Source: Blastococcus fimeti
GTDB taxonomy: Bacteria; Actinomycetota; Actinomycetes; Mycobacteriales; Geodermatophilaceae
Length of the DNA stretch: 64,000 nt
Assembly (NCBI GenBank): GCA_900102115.1
Contig: FNAW01000004.1
Span: 310,001 to 374,000 of the forward strand
Direction: 5' to 3'
This document shows, piece by piece, positions 1-12,412 of the stretch. The notes beneath the pieces are model-generated. The model worked only from the letters and a program-made list of their open reading frames with translations. It ran no database searches and had not been told where the DNA came from. Every line of letters starts with the position of its first letter. Position 1 is the stretch's first letter. The position numbers and the translations under genes are program-made.

Positions 1-1512
1 TCCGGCCAGCCGACGCCGGGCCGTGGTGTCCCGCCGGAGCGCGGTGAGGACGTCGGCCAGCAACGGGACGGGCCGGCCGTCGTCCATCTGCCGGTAGGCG
101 AGCACGCCGACGCCGACGGCGAGCAGCCCGGCGGCCAGCAGCATGATCCGCTCGCCGGTGACCGGGAGGGTGACGACACCGAGGTCGACCGAGTGCCGGC
201 CGATGAGCCCCACCCCGAACGGCACCACCGCCAGCGACAGGATCAGCGCGGCACGGACCAGCGACTGCACGATCGCGAACGTGCGGCCGCGCACCTCGTC
301 CTGGACCTCCGTGCCCAGCAGCGTGAAGCCGGCCAGGTAGGCGATGCCGGCGAAGAAGCCCATGAGGACCACGAGCAGCAGCGCGACCCACAGCGTCGAC
401 GTCCACGACATCACCACGACCATCAGGCCGGCGCCGACGATCGCGATGCCGAAGATCCGCTCGCGGGCGAGGTCGTGGGCGACGCTGGGCCCGAGCGCGA
501 TGCCCAGCCCCAGCCCGATGAAGACCGCCCCGAAGAGCAGCCCGTAGGCGGCATCGCCACCCCCGAGCGCGTTCGCGTACGCCTGCCCCGTCGCGATGAT
601 CACGCCGGCGGCGGCGAAGGCACCCGTGATGCCCACGACCAGGCCACGGACCAGCGGCGTGTGCCCGGCGAAGGAGAACCCGCGCCGGAGGGAGCCCAGG
701 AAGCTCTCCTGCTGACCGCCCGACCCGGCTGCCCGGCGTCCGCTGATCGAGGGCAGCCGCCAGATCACGATCGCGGCGACCAGGAACGTCAGCGCGTTCA
801 GGTAGAGCGCGACGTCGACCGGGTCGACGTCCGGCAGCCAGGTCTGCAGCCAGCCGTCGGTCGAGTTCAGCACCGCGAAGACGATCGCGGCCAGCACCGG
901 GGTCAGGCCGTAGGTGGTGACCAGGGAGAGCTGGTTGGCCGGCTCCAGCTGGTCCTTGCGCAGCATGTTGGGGACGGCGGCGTCCTTGGCCGGGATCCAG
1001 AACAGGCTGAACGCCTCGATGAGGAACTGCGCGACGAACAGCCAGACGAGCTCGTCGACGATCGGGATGGAGGCGAACAGCCCGAACCGGATGACGTCGG
1101 TGACGACCATCGTCTTGCGCCGGTCGAAGCGGTCGGCGAACGCGCCGGCCAGCGGACCCAGCACGATGGCGGGCAGCAGGCGGAACAGCAGCACCCCGCC
1201 GAGCGCGAAGTTCGCCGCCGCGAAGCCGTCGACCAGCGACGTCGCGGTCGCGGTGATCGCCAGGAGCCCCAGCCAGTCGCCGAAGCTCGACAGCGACATC
1301 GACAGCCACAGCTTGCGGAAGTCGCGCACCCGCAGCACGGCCCGGAGCCTGGCGACCAGGCCGACCTGGCCCACGCGCGGGTGCGCGCCGGCGTCGGGGG
1401 GGACCGGCGTGCTCGCCGGGGGCAGACCGTCGGCCGGCGGCGCGCTCCGCTCGGCCGGCGCCGCCGGCTCATCGCGCGGCGGCACCGGTGGCGTCGGGTC
1501 GGACTGGATCAC
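1..1512 (-). CDS. MFS transporter domain, probable N-terminal part of a bifunctional MFS/thymidylate kinase (partial)
   Basis: The frame runs off the left edge of the window, so only 504 codons are visible. They encode a polar Pro-rich leader of about 45 residues and then roughly twelve hydrophobic segments with the MFS loop motif GPLAGAFADRFDRRKT after the second segment. The GTG start at 1512 is the first start after the divergent methyltransferase promoter region. In Streptomyces and relatives the gene beside topA is a thymidylate kinase carrying an N-terminal MFS-like membrane domain, and the visible part ends just where that kinase domain would begin. The kinase assignment rests on this neighbourhood only; no kinase residues lie inside the window. 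A plain MFS exporter is the alternative. Confidence 0.75.
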   Translation of the reverse strand, partial: MIQSDPTPPVPPRDEPAAPAERSAPPADGLPPASTPVPPDAGAHPRVGQVGLVARLRAVLRVRDFRKLWLSMSLSSFGDWLGLLAITATATSLVDGFAAANFALGGVLLFRLLPAIVLGPLAGAFADRFDRRKTMVVTDVIRFGLFASIPIVDELVWLFVAQFLIEAFSLFWIPAKDAAVPNMLRKDQLEPANQLSLVTTYGLTPVLAAIVFAVLNSTDGWLQTWLPDVDPVDVALYLNALTFLVAAIVIWRLPSISGRRAAGSGGQQESFLGSLRRGFSFAGHTPLVRGLVVGITGAFAAAGVIIATGQAYANALGGGDAAYGLLFGAVFIGLGLGIALGPSVAHDLARERIFGIAIVGAGLMVVVMSWTSTLWVALLLVVLMGFFAGIAYLAGFTLLGTEVQDEVRGRTFAIVQSLVRAALILSLAVVPFGVGLIGRHSVDLGVVTLPVTGERIMLLAAGLLAVGVGVLAYRQMDDGRPVPLLADVLTALRRDTTARRRLAG

Positions 1513-1634
1513 GGCTCCCGAGGTCGGAGTGGTCCGGGACGGAGCGGGTCCCGGGGATCTCACGCTACCGGCCGGCACCGACGATCCCGACCCCTTTCGG
1601 CGAGGAGGCCGCCGGAGGGGCTAGCTTCCCGGGG

Positions 1635-2426
1635 ATGGTCGACCCCGGGCAGGACGGCGCGTGGGATCCGGCCGCCTACCTGCAGAACGCCCGCGAGCGG
1701 GCCCGCCCCTTCCTCGACCTGGTGAGCCGGCTGGACGTGCCCGCACCCGCCACGGTCGTCGACCTCGGGTGCGGCGAGGGATCCACCACCGCGCTGCTCG
1801 CCGACCGGTGGCCGGCCGCCCGGGTGACCGGCGTCGACTCCTCGGCTGCGATGCTGGCCGCGGCGCCGGTCCGGCCCGGGCTGGAGTTCCGGCTCGGCGA
1901 CGTGCGGGACTGGCGGCCCGAGAGCTCCGTCGACGTGCTGGTCAGCAACGCGGTGCTGCACTGGGTGCCGGGCCACGAGCGGCTGCTCGCCCGCTGGGCG
2001 GACGACCTGTCGCGGGGTGGGGCGCTGGCGGTCCAGGTGCCCGGCAACTTCCGGGCGCCGACGCACGCGCTCCTGGCCGACCTCTGCCGGTCGCCGCGGT
2101 GGGCCGGCCGGCTGGCCGACGTGGCGCCCTCGCCGTCCGCCGTCCTCGAGCCCGCCGGGTACCTCGACGTCCTGACCGGGTCCGGGCTGACCGCCGACGT
2201 CTGGGAGACCACGTACCTGCACGTGCTGACCGGCCCCGACCCCGTGCTGGGCTGGGTGCGCAGCACGGTCCTGCGGCCGGTCCTCGCCCGGCTGGACGAC
2301 GACGCCGCGGCCGCCTTCACCGCCGAGTACGCCGCCGGCCTGCGGGAGGCCTATCCCCCGCGCTCCGACGGCACGACCGTGCTGCCCTTCCGGCGACTGT
2401 TCGCCGTCGGCACCCGCCCGTCCTGA
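1635..2426 (+). CDS. tam: Trans-aconitate 2-methyltransferase-like SAM-dependent methyltransferase
   Basis: A 263-residue class I methyltransferase. The SAM-binding motif I is VVDLGCGEG at residues 41-49, followed by the acidic strand GVDSS and by SNAVLHWVPGHE, the post-III segment typical of trans-aconitate methyltransferases (SNAxLxWxPxH). Length matches E. coli Tam (252). The family methylates trans-aconitate, an inhibitor of aconitase that forms spontaneously. The ATG at 1635 places the first residues directly before the family's conserved N-terminus; upstream in-frame codons are low-complexity and reach into the divergent MFS promoter. It is convergent with topA, 19 bases away. Substrate is inferred from family resemblance. 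Confidence 0.82.
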   Translation: MVDPGQDGAWDPAAYLQNARERARPFLDLVSRLDVPAPATVVDLGCGEGSTTALLADRWPAARVTGVDSSAAMLAAAPVRPGLEFRLGDVRDWRPESSVDVLVSNAVLHWVPGHERLLARWADDLSRGGALAVQVPGNFRAPTHALLADLCRSPRWAGRLADVAPSPSAVLEPAGYLDVLTGSGLTADVWETTYLHVLTGPDPVLGWVRSTVLRPVLARLDDDAAAAFTAEYAAGLREAYPPRSDGTTVLPFRRLFAVGTRPS

Positions 2427-2445
2427 GCGCGGGTGCCGCGGCGGC

Positions 2446-5289
<2,844 letters not shown>

Positions 5290-5531
5290 GGTGCTCCTGT
5301 CGGTGGTGCCTTGGTGGTGCTGGGTGCGGCCTGCCGGGACGGTGCCCGGCTCCGCGCCGGAGGCCCGGCACGGGGCGGCACCGCAGTGGAAGGCCCCCTC
5401 TGGCGGGCCACGGTAAGCCACCCGGCCGACGGAGCGCCCGGGACGAGGCCCCGTGGGCGTGCCGTCTCCCCTACCGAACGTGCATGCTGCGCGACTGTTC
5501 CCGACGGCGGAAGAGGCCCCCCGCGTAGGGG

Positions 5532-7007
5532 TCAGCCCGGGCGCCGCCCCACGACCACCTCCCCCATCGCGCCCAGCGTCGGCCGGTCGCGGTCGAAGTA
5601 GCCCGAGTGACCGGTGCCGGCGTCCACGGGCAGGCCGGTGGACCCGAACCTCCCCGCCCAGGTCTCGGTGCCGAACCAGCCGCTCCAGGAGATCGGGTCG
5701 GCCGGCGAGGCGGCGTCGTGGACCTCGGCCGCCTCGAGCGCGGCGGCGTCGTCCTCCATGCCGGGGCTGCCCAGCAGGACGACGGCGTCGGCGGCCAGCC
5801 GGCCGGGCCGGTCGGCGGCCTCGTCGATCACGACGGTGCCGTAGCTGTGCCCGACGACCGTGGTGCGGGCCGGCGGCCTCCCGGCCGCGGTGCGGGCCGC
5901 CGCGAGCCCGGTCAGGGCCGCGTCCAGGGCGGCACCGCCCGCCGTGGCCGCCCGCCGGTTGGTCGCCGAGTAGAGGAACTGGGGCGCCCGGTAGCCCAGC
6001 CAGGCCACGGTCGCGACGGCCAGGGTCGGCTCCGCCCGCCGGGCCGCGCCGGCGAGATCCCGCGCGTCCCCCGCGACGCCGTCGAGGTCGTCGGCCGGGG
6101 TGATGGTCATGCCCGGGACGACGAGGGCGACGACGTCGGCGGAATCGAGGTCGCCGAACGCCACCGCGACGCGGTTCCCGGGCAGGTCGAGCAGGTGCAG
6201 CTGGGCCGTCCGACCTCGGGCCTCCTCGTCCGCCAGCAGCTCCGCGACGACCCGGGCGACCGCCCGGAGGTCGTCGTCGGCCCGCGGGTCCTCGATCGCC
6301 CGGCGCAGCAGGACCCGGTTGGCGCGGTCGCGGGCCCAGGCAGGCACACCGTCGAGCGCCCCGAGCTCCGCCGGCGACGTGCCGACCAGGGCCAGCTGAT
6401 CGGCCACCGGCAGCGCTGCCCACCACCGGGCGACCGCCCCGGGAGCGATGCCGGCCGGGGGCTCCGGCGGGCCGCCCCTGCCGGACGGGCCGGCGGACGG
6501 CACCGGCGGGAGCGCGTCGGTCGCCCGGCCCGCGGCCGACTCCACCGCCTCGGCCGCGGCCAGTGCCTCGCGCGCGGCGGCCACCGCCGGTGCCGTCGAT
6601 CCGGGGCCGAGCACGAGCCGGTCGACGGCGGCGGCGAGGGTGTCCGCGTCGGTGAGGGCCACGCCGAGGGGGACGGGGAGCTCCGGGGCCAGCGCCAGGG
6701 CGGTGGCGGCGCGGTCGGCGGCGAGGACCGCCTCCTGGGCGAGCCGGGTGCACTCGGCGCGCGAGCCGGTGAGGCCGGCGTCGAGCGCTGCCGCGGTGGT
6801 GGAGAGCCGGAGGAGGAGTTCCCGGGCCTGCGCCGCGGCGGGACCGGACCAGCTCCCGCCGTCCGCCACCGTGCGCACGACCGTGTCCAGCCGTGCCCGC
6901 CAGGAGGGGAAGCGGTCGTCCAGCTCCCCGAGGGTGGCCAGCCCGCCGCGCAGCGCGGGCACGTCCCAGGCCGCCACCGCGCGGAGCCGCGCCTCCGCAT
7001 CCGTCAC
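5532..7007 (-). CDS. WXG100-like/alpha-beta hydrolase (DUF1023) fusion protein
   Basis: 491 residues, two parts. Residues 1 to about 240 are Ala-rich and helical and contain a WXG turn (Trp53-Ser-Gly55) like type VII secretion substrates. The C-terminal part is a DUF1023 alpha/beta hydrolase with nucleophile elbow GHSYG (Ser388), probable Asp437 and His467 in GTGHSGYF. No signal peptide or membrane segment is seen. The GTG start overlaps the stop of the upstream WXG-like gene by four bases (GTGA), implying translational coupling. Family members are uncharacterised actinobacterial hydrolases often found with WXG100 genes; substrate is unknown. No ESX secretion gene lies in the window. Confidence 0.8.
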   Translation of the reverse strand: MTDAEARLRAVAAWDVPALRGGLATLGELDDRFPSWRARLDTVVRTVADGGSWSGPAAAQARELLLRLSTTAAALDAGLTGSRAECTRLAQEAVLAADRAATALALAPELPVPLGVALTDADTLAAAVDRLVLGPGSTAPAVAAAREALAAAEAVESAAGRATDALPPVPSAGPSGRGGPPEPPAGIAPGAVARWWAALPVADQLALVGTSPAELGALDGVPAWARDRANRVLLRRAIEDPRADDDLRAVARVVAELLADEEARGRTAQLHLLDLPGNRVAVAFGDLDSADVVALVVPGMTITPADDLDGVAGDARDLAGAARRAEPTLAVATVAWLGYRAPQFLYSATNRRAATAGGAALDAALTGLAAARTAAGRPPARTTVVGHSYGTVVIDEAADRPGRLAADAVVLLGSPGMEDDAAALEAAEVHDAASPADPISWSGWFGTETWAGRFGSTGLPVDAGTGHSGYFDRDRPTLGAMGEVVVGRRPG

Positions 7008-7300
7008 GGCGACCCCATCCGCCCGGCCAGCGCCGCGTCCACGTCGCGGTAGGCGGCGGCCACGGAGCGCAGCGTGCCCGCCGCCGTCCCGGTCCCGTCG
7101 GCGAGCGCAGCGGCCAGGGTTCCCCAGCGGTCCGCCAGGCCCCCGACCGCGGCACCCTCCCGGCCCCCGAGGGCGCCGGCCAGGGCGTCCGCGGCCGCCC
7201 GGCACCGGTCGCCGTCGGCGGTCAGGGCGTCGGCCAGGCCGTCCAGCTCGGCGGCGAGCGCGGTCAGCTCGTCGGGGCGCACGGTGATCCTCGGGGCCAT
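7004..7300 (-). CDS. WXG100-like small protein, possible type VII secretion substrate
   Basis: 98 residues, predicted as two Ala-rich helices joined near Trp59-Gly60. Tyr84-Arg-Asp-Val-Asp88 fits the YxxxD/E export signal that follows the helical hairpin in ESX substrates. Size and architecture match WXG100/EsxA-like proteins, though the turn is WG rather than a clean WxG. It is the first gene of a two-gene operon with the WXG/DUF1023 hydrolase, overlapping it by four bases. The pair probably acts together, for example as heterodimer partner and effector; this is inferred. ATG at 7300. Confidence 0.72.
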   Translation of the reverse strand: MAPRITVRPDELTALAAELDGLADALTADGDRCRAAADALAGALGGREGAAVGGLADRWGTLAAALADGTGTAAGTLRSVAAAYRDVDAALAGRMGSP

Positions 7301-7420
7301 GGGCGCCTCCCGGCTCGGTCGTCGCCCGTCCGGTGCGGTCGGGCGGCGGGGACGCTAGGCAGCCGTGCCGACGTCGTGCCGGCCGTCGTCCACAGCGCGC
7401 GGCGGCGTCCACAACGCACA

Positions 7421-7464
7421 CCGCGACCCTCCCGCCGGGGGGGTTCCGGGCGGGAGGGTCGCGG
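7421..7464 (-). terminator. Hairpin terminator downstream of hppA
   Basis: Perfect 16-base inverted repeat: arm 7421-7436, loop 7437-7448, arm 7449-7464. It begins ten bases past the hppA stop codon in the direction of transcription. There is no U-tract, as is usual for actinobacterial terminators. Confidence 0.75.
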
Positions 7465-7474
7465 GGTGGGCGGA

Positions 7475-9751
7475 TCAGGGAGCGGTGCTGGTCAGCGACC
7501 CCGCATCCGGCTGGGCCGTGTACTCACCGACCACGACCGACCGGCGCTTGGACACCACGACGGCGGCCACGATGACCAGGGTCGCGGCCAGGGCGATGGC
7601 GATGCGGACCGCGTCGTTGGCGTCCTCACCCACCGAGAGGCTGACGACGGCCGGCGCGATGATCAGCGCGACGAGGTTCATCACCTTGATCAGCGGGTTG
7701 ATCGCGGGGCCGGCCGTGTCCTTGAACGGGTCGCCCACGGTGTCACCGATGACGGTGGCGGCGTGCGCCTCGCTGCCCTTGCCGCCGTAGGAGCCGTCCT
7801 CGACCATCTTCTTCGCGTTGTCCCAGGCGCCGCCGGAGTTGGACAGGAAGACGGCCATCAGGGTGCCGGCCGCGATGGCGCCGACGAGGTACGCCGCGAG
7901 CGGGCCGAAGCCGAGCCCGAAGCCCACCGCGACCGGCGCGAGGACGGCGAGCAGGCCGGGGGTGGCCAGCTCGCGGAGCGAGTCCTTGGTGCAGATGTCG
8001 ACGACGGCCCCGTAGTCCGGCTTCTCGCTGTAGTCCATGATCCCGGGCTTGGTGCGGAACTGCTCCCGGACCTCGAACACCACGCGCCCGGCTGCCCGCG
8101 AGACCGCGCTGATGGCCAGGCCGGAGAAGAAGAAGACCACCGCGGCGCCGAGGATCGCCCCGACGACGTTGTTCGGGTTCACCAGGCTGAAGGCCTCCTG
8201 CAGGGTCTGGCCGGCGGTGTCCCCGGCATCGTCGAGTGCGACCTGGAGCTGGGCGTTGTAGGAACCGAAGAGCGCCGTCGCCGCCAGGACCGCGGTCGCG
8301 ATGGCGATGCCCTTGGTGATCGCCTTGGTGGTGTTGCCGACGGCGTCGAGGTCGGTGAGCACCCGGGCGCCCTCCTCGTCGATGTCGCCGGACATCTCCG
8401 CGATGCCCTGCGCGTTGTCGCTGACCGGCCCGAAGGTGTCCATGGCGACGATGACGCCGGCGGTCGTGAGCAGGCCACAGCCGGCCAGGGCGACGGCGTA
8501 GAGCGCCGCGCCGCCACCCACGAGGAATGCCCCGTAGACGGCGCCGCCGATGAGGATCGCGGCGTAGACCGCGGACTCCAGGCCGAGCGAGATGCCGGAC
8601 AGGATGACGGTGGCCGGGCCGGTCAGCGAGCTGCGGCCGATGTCCTTGACCGGCTTGCGGCTGGTCTCGGTGAAGTAACCGGTGAGCTGCTGGATCGCCG
8701 CGGCGAGCACGACCCCGATCAGCACGGAGACGAAGCCGAGGACCTGCGGGCTGACCTCCATGTCGACGCCGTCGGAGATGCTCGGCAGGTAGGTGAAGGC
8801 GGCCACGGCGACGAGCACGAGAGAGACCGCGGCGGAGGTGAAGAAGCCGCGGTTGATCGGCGCCATGCCACTCGAGTCGGTCTTCGCGGGTCGGGTGGCG
8901 AGCACCCCGACGACGGAGGCGATGACGCCGATGGCCGCGACGAGCAGCGGGAACACCATGCCGACCGAGCCGAAGAAGACCTGCCCCAGGATCAGCGCGG
9001 CGACGAGGGTGACGGCGTAGGACTCGAAGAGATCTGCGGCCATGCCCGCGCAGTCGCCGACGTTGTCGCCCACGTTGTCGGCGATCGTCGCGGCGTTGCG
9101 CGGGTCGTCCTCGGGGATGCCCGCCTCGACCTTGCCGACGAGGTCGGCGCCGACGTCCGCCGCCTTGGTGAAGATGCCGCCGCCCACGCGCATGAACATG
9201 GCCAGCAGCGCACCGCCGAACCCGAAGCCCTCGAGGACGATCGGTGCGGTCTCGTCGAAGAGCAGCAGCACGAGCGCGGCACCGAAGAGGCCGAGGCCGA
9301 TGGTGATCATCCCGACGACGCCGCCGGTGCGGTATGCCGTGCGGAAGGACGGCAGGTAGCCGCCGGCGTTGGCGGCCGCCGCGACCCGGACGTTGGCGCG
9401 GGTGGCCAGGGTCATGCCGATGAAGCCGACCGACGCGGAGAACACCGCGCCGACGAGGAAGAAGATGGCCCGCCCGAAGCGGGTCTCCCAGCCCCCGTCG
9501 GCGACAGGCAGGACCAGCAGGAGGAGGAACACGATGACGGCGAAGACGCCCAGCGTGCGGAACTGCCTTCGCAGATAGGCCGCCGCGCCCTCCTGCACCG
9601 CCTGCGCGATCTCGCGCATCTTCACCGTGCCCTGATCGGCGGCCATGACGGCCTTGATCAGATAGGCGGCGAAGGCCAATGCGGCCAAGGAGATGACGAG
9701 GACGATGGCGACCAGCGCCGTGTCCCCGCCGGACAGCGAATCGTCGGGCAT
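7475..9751 (-). CDS. hppA: K+-independent membrane H+-pyrophosphatase
   Basis: 758 residues with about sixteen membrane segments. It couples hydrolysis of pyrophosphate to proton export across the cytoplasmic membrane. Hallmarks are DVGADLVGKVEAGIPEDDPRN (residues 199-219), the acidic repeat ADNVGDNVGD (225-233) and DTFGPVSDNAQGIAEMS (438-454). The residue after GNTT is Lys476, and Thr479 follows; these two positions distinguish the K+-independent class (K+-dependent enzymes carry Ala and Gly). ATG at 9751 is preceded by GGGAGGAACGC, a strong ribosome site; longer in-frame starts are not supported. In Streptomyces the neighbour is bldG, which is absent here. Confidence 0.97.
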   Translation of the reverse strand: MPDDSLSGGDTALVAIVLVISLAALAFAAYLIKAVMAADQGTVKMREIAQAVQEGAAAYLRRQFRTLGVFAVIVFLLLLVLPVADGGWETRFGRAIFFLVGAVFSASVGFIGMTLATRANVRVAAAANAGGYLPSFRTAYRTGGVVGMITIGLGLFGAALVLLLFDETAPIVLEGFGFGGALLAMFMRVGGGIFTKAADVGADLVGKVEAGIPEDDPRNAATIADNVGDNVGDCAGMAADLFESYAVTLVAALILGQVFFGSVGMVFPLLVAAIGVIASVVGVLATRPAKTDSSGMAPINRGFFTSAAVSLVLVAVAAFTYLPSISDGVDMEVSPQVLGFVSVLIGVVLAAAIQQLTGYFTETSRKPVKDIGRSSLTGPATVILSGISLGLESAVYAAILIGGAVYGAFLVGGGAALYAVALAGCGLLTTAGVIVAMDTFGPVSDNAQGIAEMSGDIDEEGARVLTDLDAVGNTTKAITKGIAIATAVLAATALFGSYNAQLQVALDDAGDTAGQTLQEAFSLVNPNNVVGAILGAAVVFFFSGLAISAVSRAAGRVVFEVREQFRTKPGIMDYSEKPDYGAVVDICTKDSLRELATPGLLAVLAPVAVGFGLGFGPLAAYLVGAIAAGTLMAVFLSNSGGAWDNAKKMVEDGSYGGKGSEAHAATVIGDTVGDPFKDTAGPAINPLIKVMNLVALIIAPAVVSLSVGEDANDAVRIAIALAATLVIVAAVVVSKRRSVVVGEYTAQPDAGSLTSTAP

Positions 9752-9967
9752 GCGTTCCTCCCAGCGTGTACTGCCGCCGGAGAGCGCCGGTGCTCCTCGG
9801 TGCGGCAGAGGTGCTGATGCGGAGCGGTCGGTGGCGCACCGCAACGGGCGGAAGTGTAAGGGAGATCACACGATGTGCATCCCCCTTGAACACTGCGTTC
9901 TTGCCGCCCGCCCGACCGCCCCGACGGCGCCCCGACCCTGGTTGCCGACAGGTGTGACAGTGGAGCG

Positions 9968-12412
9968 GTGACCACGCTCCATCCCGCCGGGCCGGCGGCC
10001 TTCGGCGGGCCCGACCGCGCTCCGCGCGACGGCGTCCCGGCGGGCCCGCCGCCGGGCGCCGAGCTGCTGGCCTCGCTGCTGGCCGCCACCCCGGAGGAGG
10101 AGCAGCCGGTCACCCACGTGCACTCGGTGCCCGTCCGCGAGCGCCGCACGCTGCCGTGGCCGGACTGGGTCAGCGCACCCCTGCAGGAGCGACTGCTGGA
10201 CCGGGGGGTGACGGCCCCCTACTCGCACCAGGTGGAGGCCGCGCAGCTCGCCCACGACGGCCGGCACGTCGTCGTCGCCACGGGGACGGCGTCGGGCAAG
10301 TCGCTGGCCTATCAGCTGCCGGCGCTGAGCCGGCTCGCCGACGACCCCCGGGCGTGCGTGCTCTACCTCGCCCCGACCAAGGCCCTGGCCCGCGACCAGC
10401 TGGCCGCGGTGGCGAGCCTGGCCGACCCCTCCGTGCGGCCCGCGGCCTACGACGGCGACACCCCCGGCGAGGAGCGCGAGTGGGTGCGCCGGCACTCGCG
10501 GTGGATCGTGACCAACCCCGACATGCTGCACCGCGGGATCCTGCCGGCGCACCAGAAGTGGTCCAGCACCCTGCGCCGGGTCGCCTACGTCGTCATCGAC
10601 GAGTGCCACGCCTACCGCGGGGTGTTCGGCTCCCACGTCGGGCACGTGCTCCGCCGGCTCCGCCGGATCTGCCGCCGGTACGGCGCCGAGCCGGTGTTCG
10701 TGCTGGCGTCGGCGACCGTGGCCGATCCCGCCGGAGCGGCCTCGCGGCTGGTCGGCGAGCCGGTGACCGCCGTGACCGACGACGGCTCGCCGCGGCCGGG
10801 GGCGACCTTCGCCCTCTGGGAGCCGCCGCTCACCGAGCACACCGGCGAGCACGGCGCCCCCCTGCGCCGGTCCGCGGCGGCCGACGCCGCCGGGCTGCTC
10901 GCCGACCTGGTCGAGCGGGGCGCCCGCACGCTGGCGTTCGTGCGGTCCCGGCGCAGCGCGGAGTCCGTCGCCGACCAGGCCCGCCGGCTGCTGCGCGACC
11001 GTGGCCGGGGCGACCTGGTCCGGCGGGTCGACTCCTACCGCGGGGGCTACCTGCCCGAGGAGCGGCGGGAGCTGGAGCGGGCGCTGTCCTCCGGCGACCT
11101 CCTCGGGGTCGCGACCACCAACGCCCTCGAGCTCGGCATCGACATCGCCGGGCTCGACGCGGTCCTGCTCGCCGGCTATCCCGGGACGCTGGCCTCGCTC
11201 TGGCAGCAGGCCGGCCGCGCGGGGCGGGCGCAACGGGAGTCGCTGGTGGTCTTCGTCGCGCGCGACGACCCGCTGGACCACTACCTCGCCCACCACCCGC
11301 AGGCGGTCTTCGGCCGGGCGATCGAGGCGACGGTCACCGATCCGTCCAACCCCTACGTCCTCGGTCCGCAGCTGTGCTGTGCCGCGGCAGAGCTCCCGCT
11401 GCGGCCGGAGGACCTGGCGGACTTCGGCGGCCCGGTGGCCGAGGCGGCCATCGAGCAGCTCGTCGCCGACGGGCAGCTGCGCCGCCGGCCGACCGGCTGG
11501 TACTGGGCCGGGCGCGGGCGGCCCGACGTCGACATCCGGGGCAGCGGGGACGAGCCGGTGGCGATCATCGAGGGCGCGACCGGCCGGCTGCTGGGCACCG
11601 TCGACGGCGGCGCCGCCCACGCCACCGTGCACGAGGGCGCGCTGTACGTGCACCGGGGCGAGACCTTCGTCGTCGACGAGTTCGACGTGGCGGACGCCTG
11701 CGCCGCGGTGCACCCGGAGAGCCCGGAGTGGACCACCGTCGCGCGCGACGTCACCGACCTCTCGATCGTCTCGCCGGACCGGAGCCGGCGGCTCGGCACG
11801 GTCACCGCGCACACCGGCGTCGTGGACGTCACCAACCAGGTGGTCGCCTACCAGCGCCGCCGGCTGGGGACCGGCGAGGTGCTCGCCGAGTTCCCGCTGG
11901 ACCTGCCGCCGCGGCAGCTGCGGACCCGCGCGGTGTGGCTGACCCTGAGCGACCGGGCCGTGGAGCGGGCGGAGCTCGACGAGGTCGAGGTGCCGGGCTC
12001 GCTGCACGCCGCGGAGCACGCCGCGATCGGCATCCTGCCGCTGCTGGCGACCTGCGACCGCTGGGATCTCGGCGGCCTCTCGACCGCGCTCCACCCGGAC
12101 ACCGGCGCCGCCACGATCTTCGTCTACGACGGTCATCCGGGCGGCGCGGGCTTCGCCGAGCGGGGTTTCCAGGTGCTGCGCGAGTGGCTGCAAGCGACGC
12201 GCGCCACCGTGGCCAGCTGCGAGTGCGAGAGCGGCTGCCCCTCGTGCGTCCAGTCGCCCAAGTGCGGCAACGGCAACGACCCGCTCGACAAGGCCGGTGC
12301 GGTGCGCGTGCTGGACGTGGTGCTCGACGAGCTCGCCGTCGCCGGCGAGCTGCCGGTCGGGGAGGGCGCTACCGCGGGCGCCGCCGAGCCCGAGGACGAC
12401 CTCGTCTTCTGA
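9968..12412 (+). CDS. MrfA/YprA-type DEAD/DEAH-box DNA helicase with C-terminal zinc-binding domain
   Basis: 814 residues. Walker A is GTASGKS (residues 106-112), motif II reads DECH, motif III SAT is present, and the second RecA domain shows GIDIAGLD and QQAGRAGR (motifs V and VI). The C-terminal DUF1998/MZB region has clustered cysteines at 751-766 (CECESGCPSC followed by CGNGND), the zinc site of MrfA and Hrq1-like 3'-5' helicases acting in mitomycin-type crosslink repair. It is the positional equivalent of M. tuberculosis Rv3649. GTG at 9968 was chosen; a TTG/GTG further in would remove little. It is convergent with the tad cluster. Confidence 0.93.
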   Translation: MTTLHPAGPAAFGGPDRAPRDGVPAGPPPGAELLASLLAATPEEEQPVTHVHSVPVRERRTLPWPDWVSAPLQERLLDRGVTAPYSHQVEAAQLAHDGRHVVVATGTASGKSLAYQLPALSRLADDPRACVLYLAPTKALARDQLAAVASLADPSVRPAAYDGDTPGEEREWVRRHSRWIVTNPDMLHRGILPAHQKWSSTLRRVAYVVIDECHAYRGVFGSHVGHVLRRLRRICRRYGAEPVFVLASATVADPAGAASRLVGEPVTAVTDDGSPRPGATFALWEPPLTEHTGEHGAPLRRSAAADAAGLLADLVERGARTLAFVRSRRSAESVADQARRLLRDRGRGDLVRRVDSYRGGYLPEERRELERALSSGDLLGVATTNALELGIDIAGLDAVLLAGYPGTLASLWQQAGRAGRAQRESLVVFVARDDPLDHYLAHHPQAVFGRAIEATVTDPSNPYVLGPQLCCAAAELPLRPEDLADFGGPVAEAAIEQLVADGQLRRRPTGWYWAGRGRPDVDIRGSGDEPVAIIEGATGRLLGTVDGGAAHATVHEGALYVHRGETFVVDEFDVADACAAVHPESPEWTTVARDVTDLSIVSPDRSRRLGTVTAHTGVVDVTNQVVAYQRRRLGTGEVLAEFPLDLPPRQLRTRAVWLTLSDRAVERAELDEVEVPGSLHAAEHAAIGILPLLATCDRWDLGGLSTALHPDTGAATIFVYDGHPGGAGFAERGFQVLREWLQATRATVASCECESGCPSCVQSPKCGNGNDPLDKAGAVRVLDVVLDELAVAGELPVGEGATAGAAEPEDDLVF

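Noticed and set aside
193..1725. Long plus-strand frame rich in Arg, Asp, Gln and Glu opposite the MFS gene
   Set aside because: It is the antisense shadow of a hydrophobic membrane protein in GC-rich DNA; composition is unlike any protein family and the MFS frame is clearly real.
5290..7155. In-frame extension of topA to 1569 codons
   Set aside because: The extra part is antisense-like Gly/Arg-rich sequence overlapping the WXG and hydrolase genes; GTG 5289 has a good ribosome site and gives the normal TopA N-terminus.
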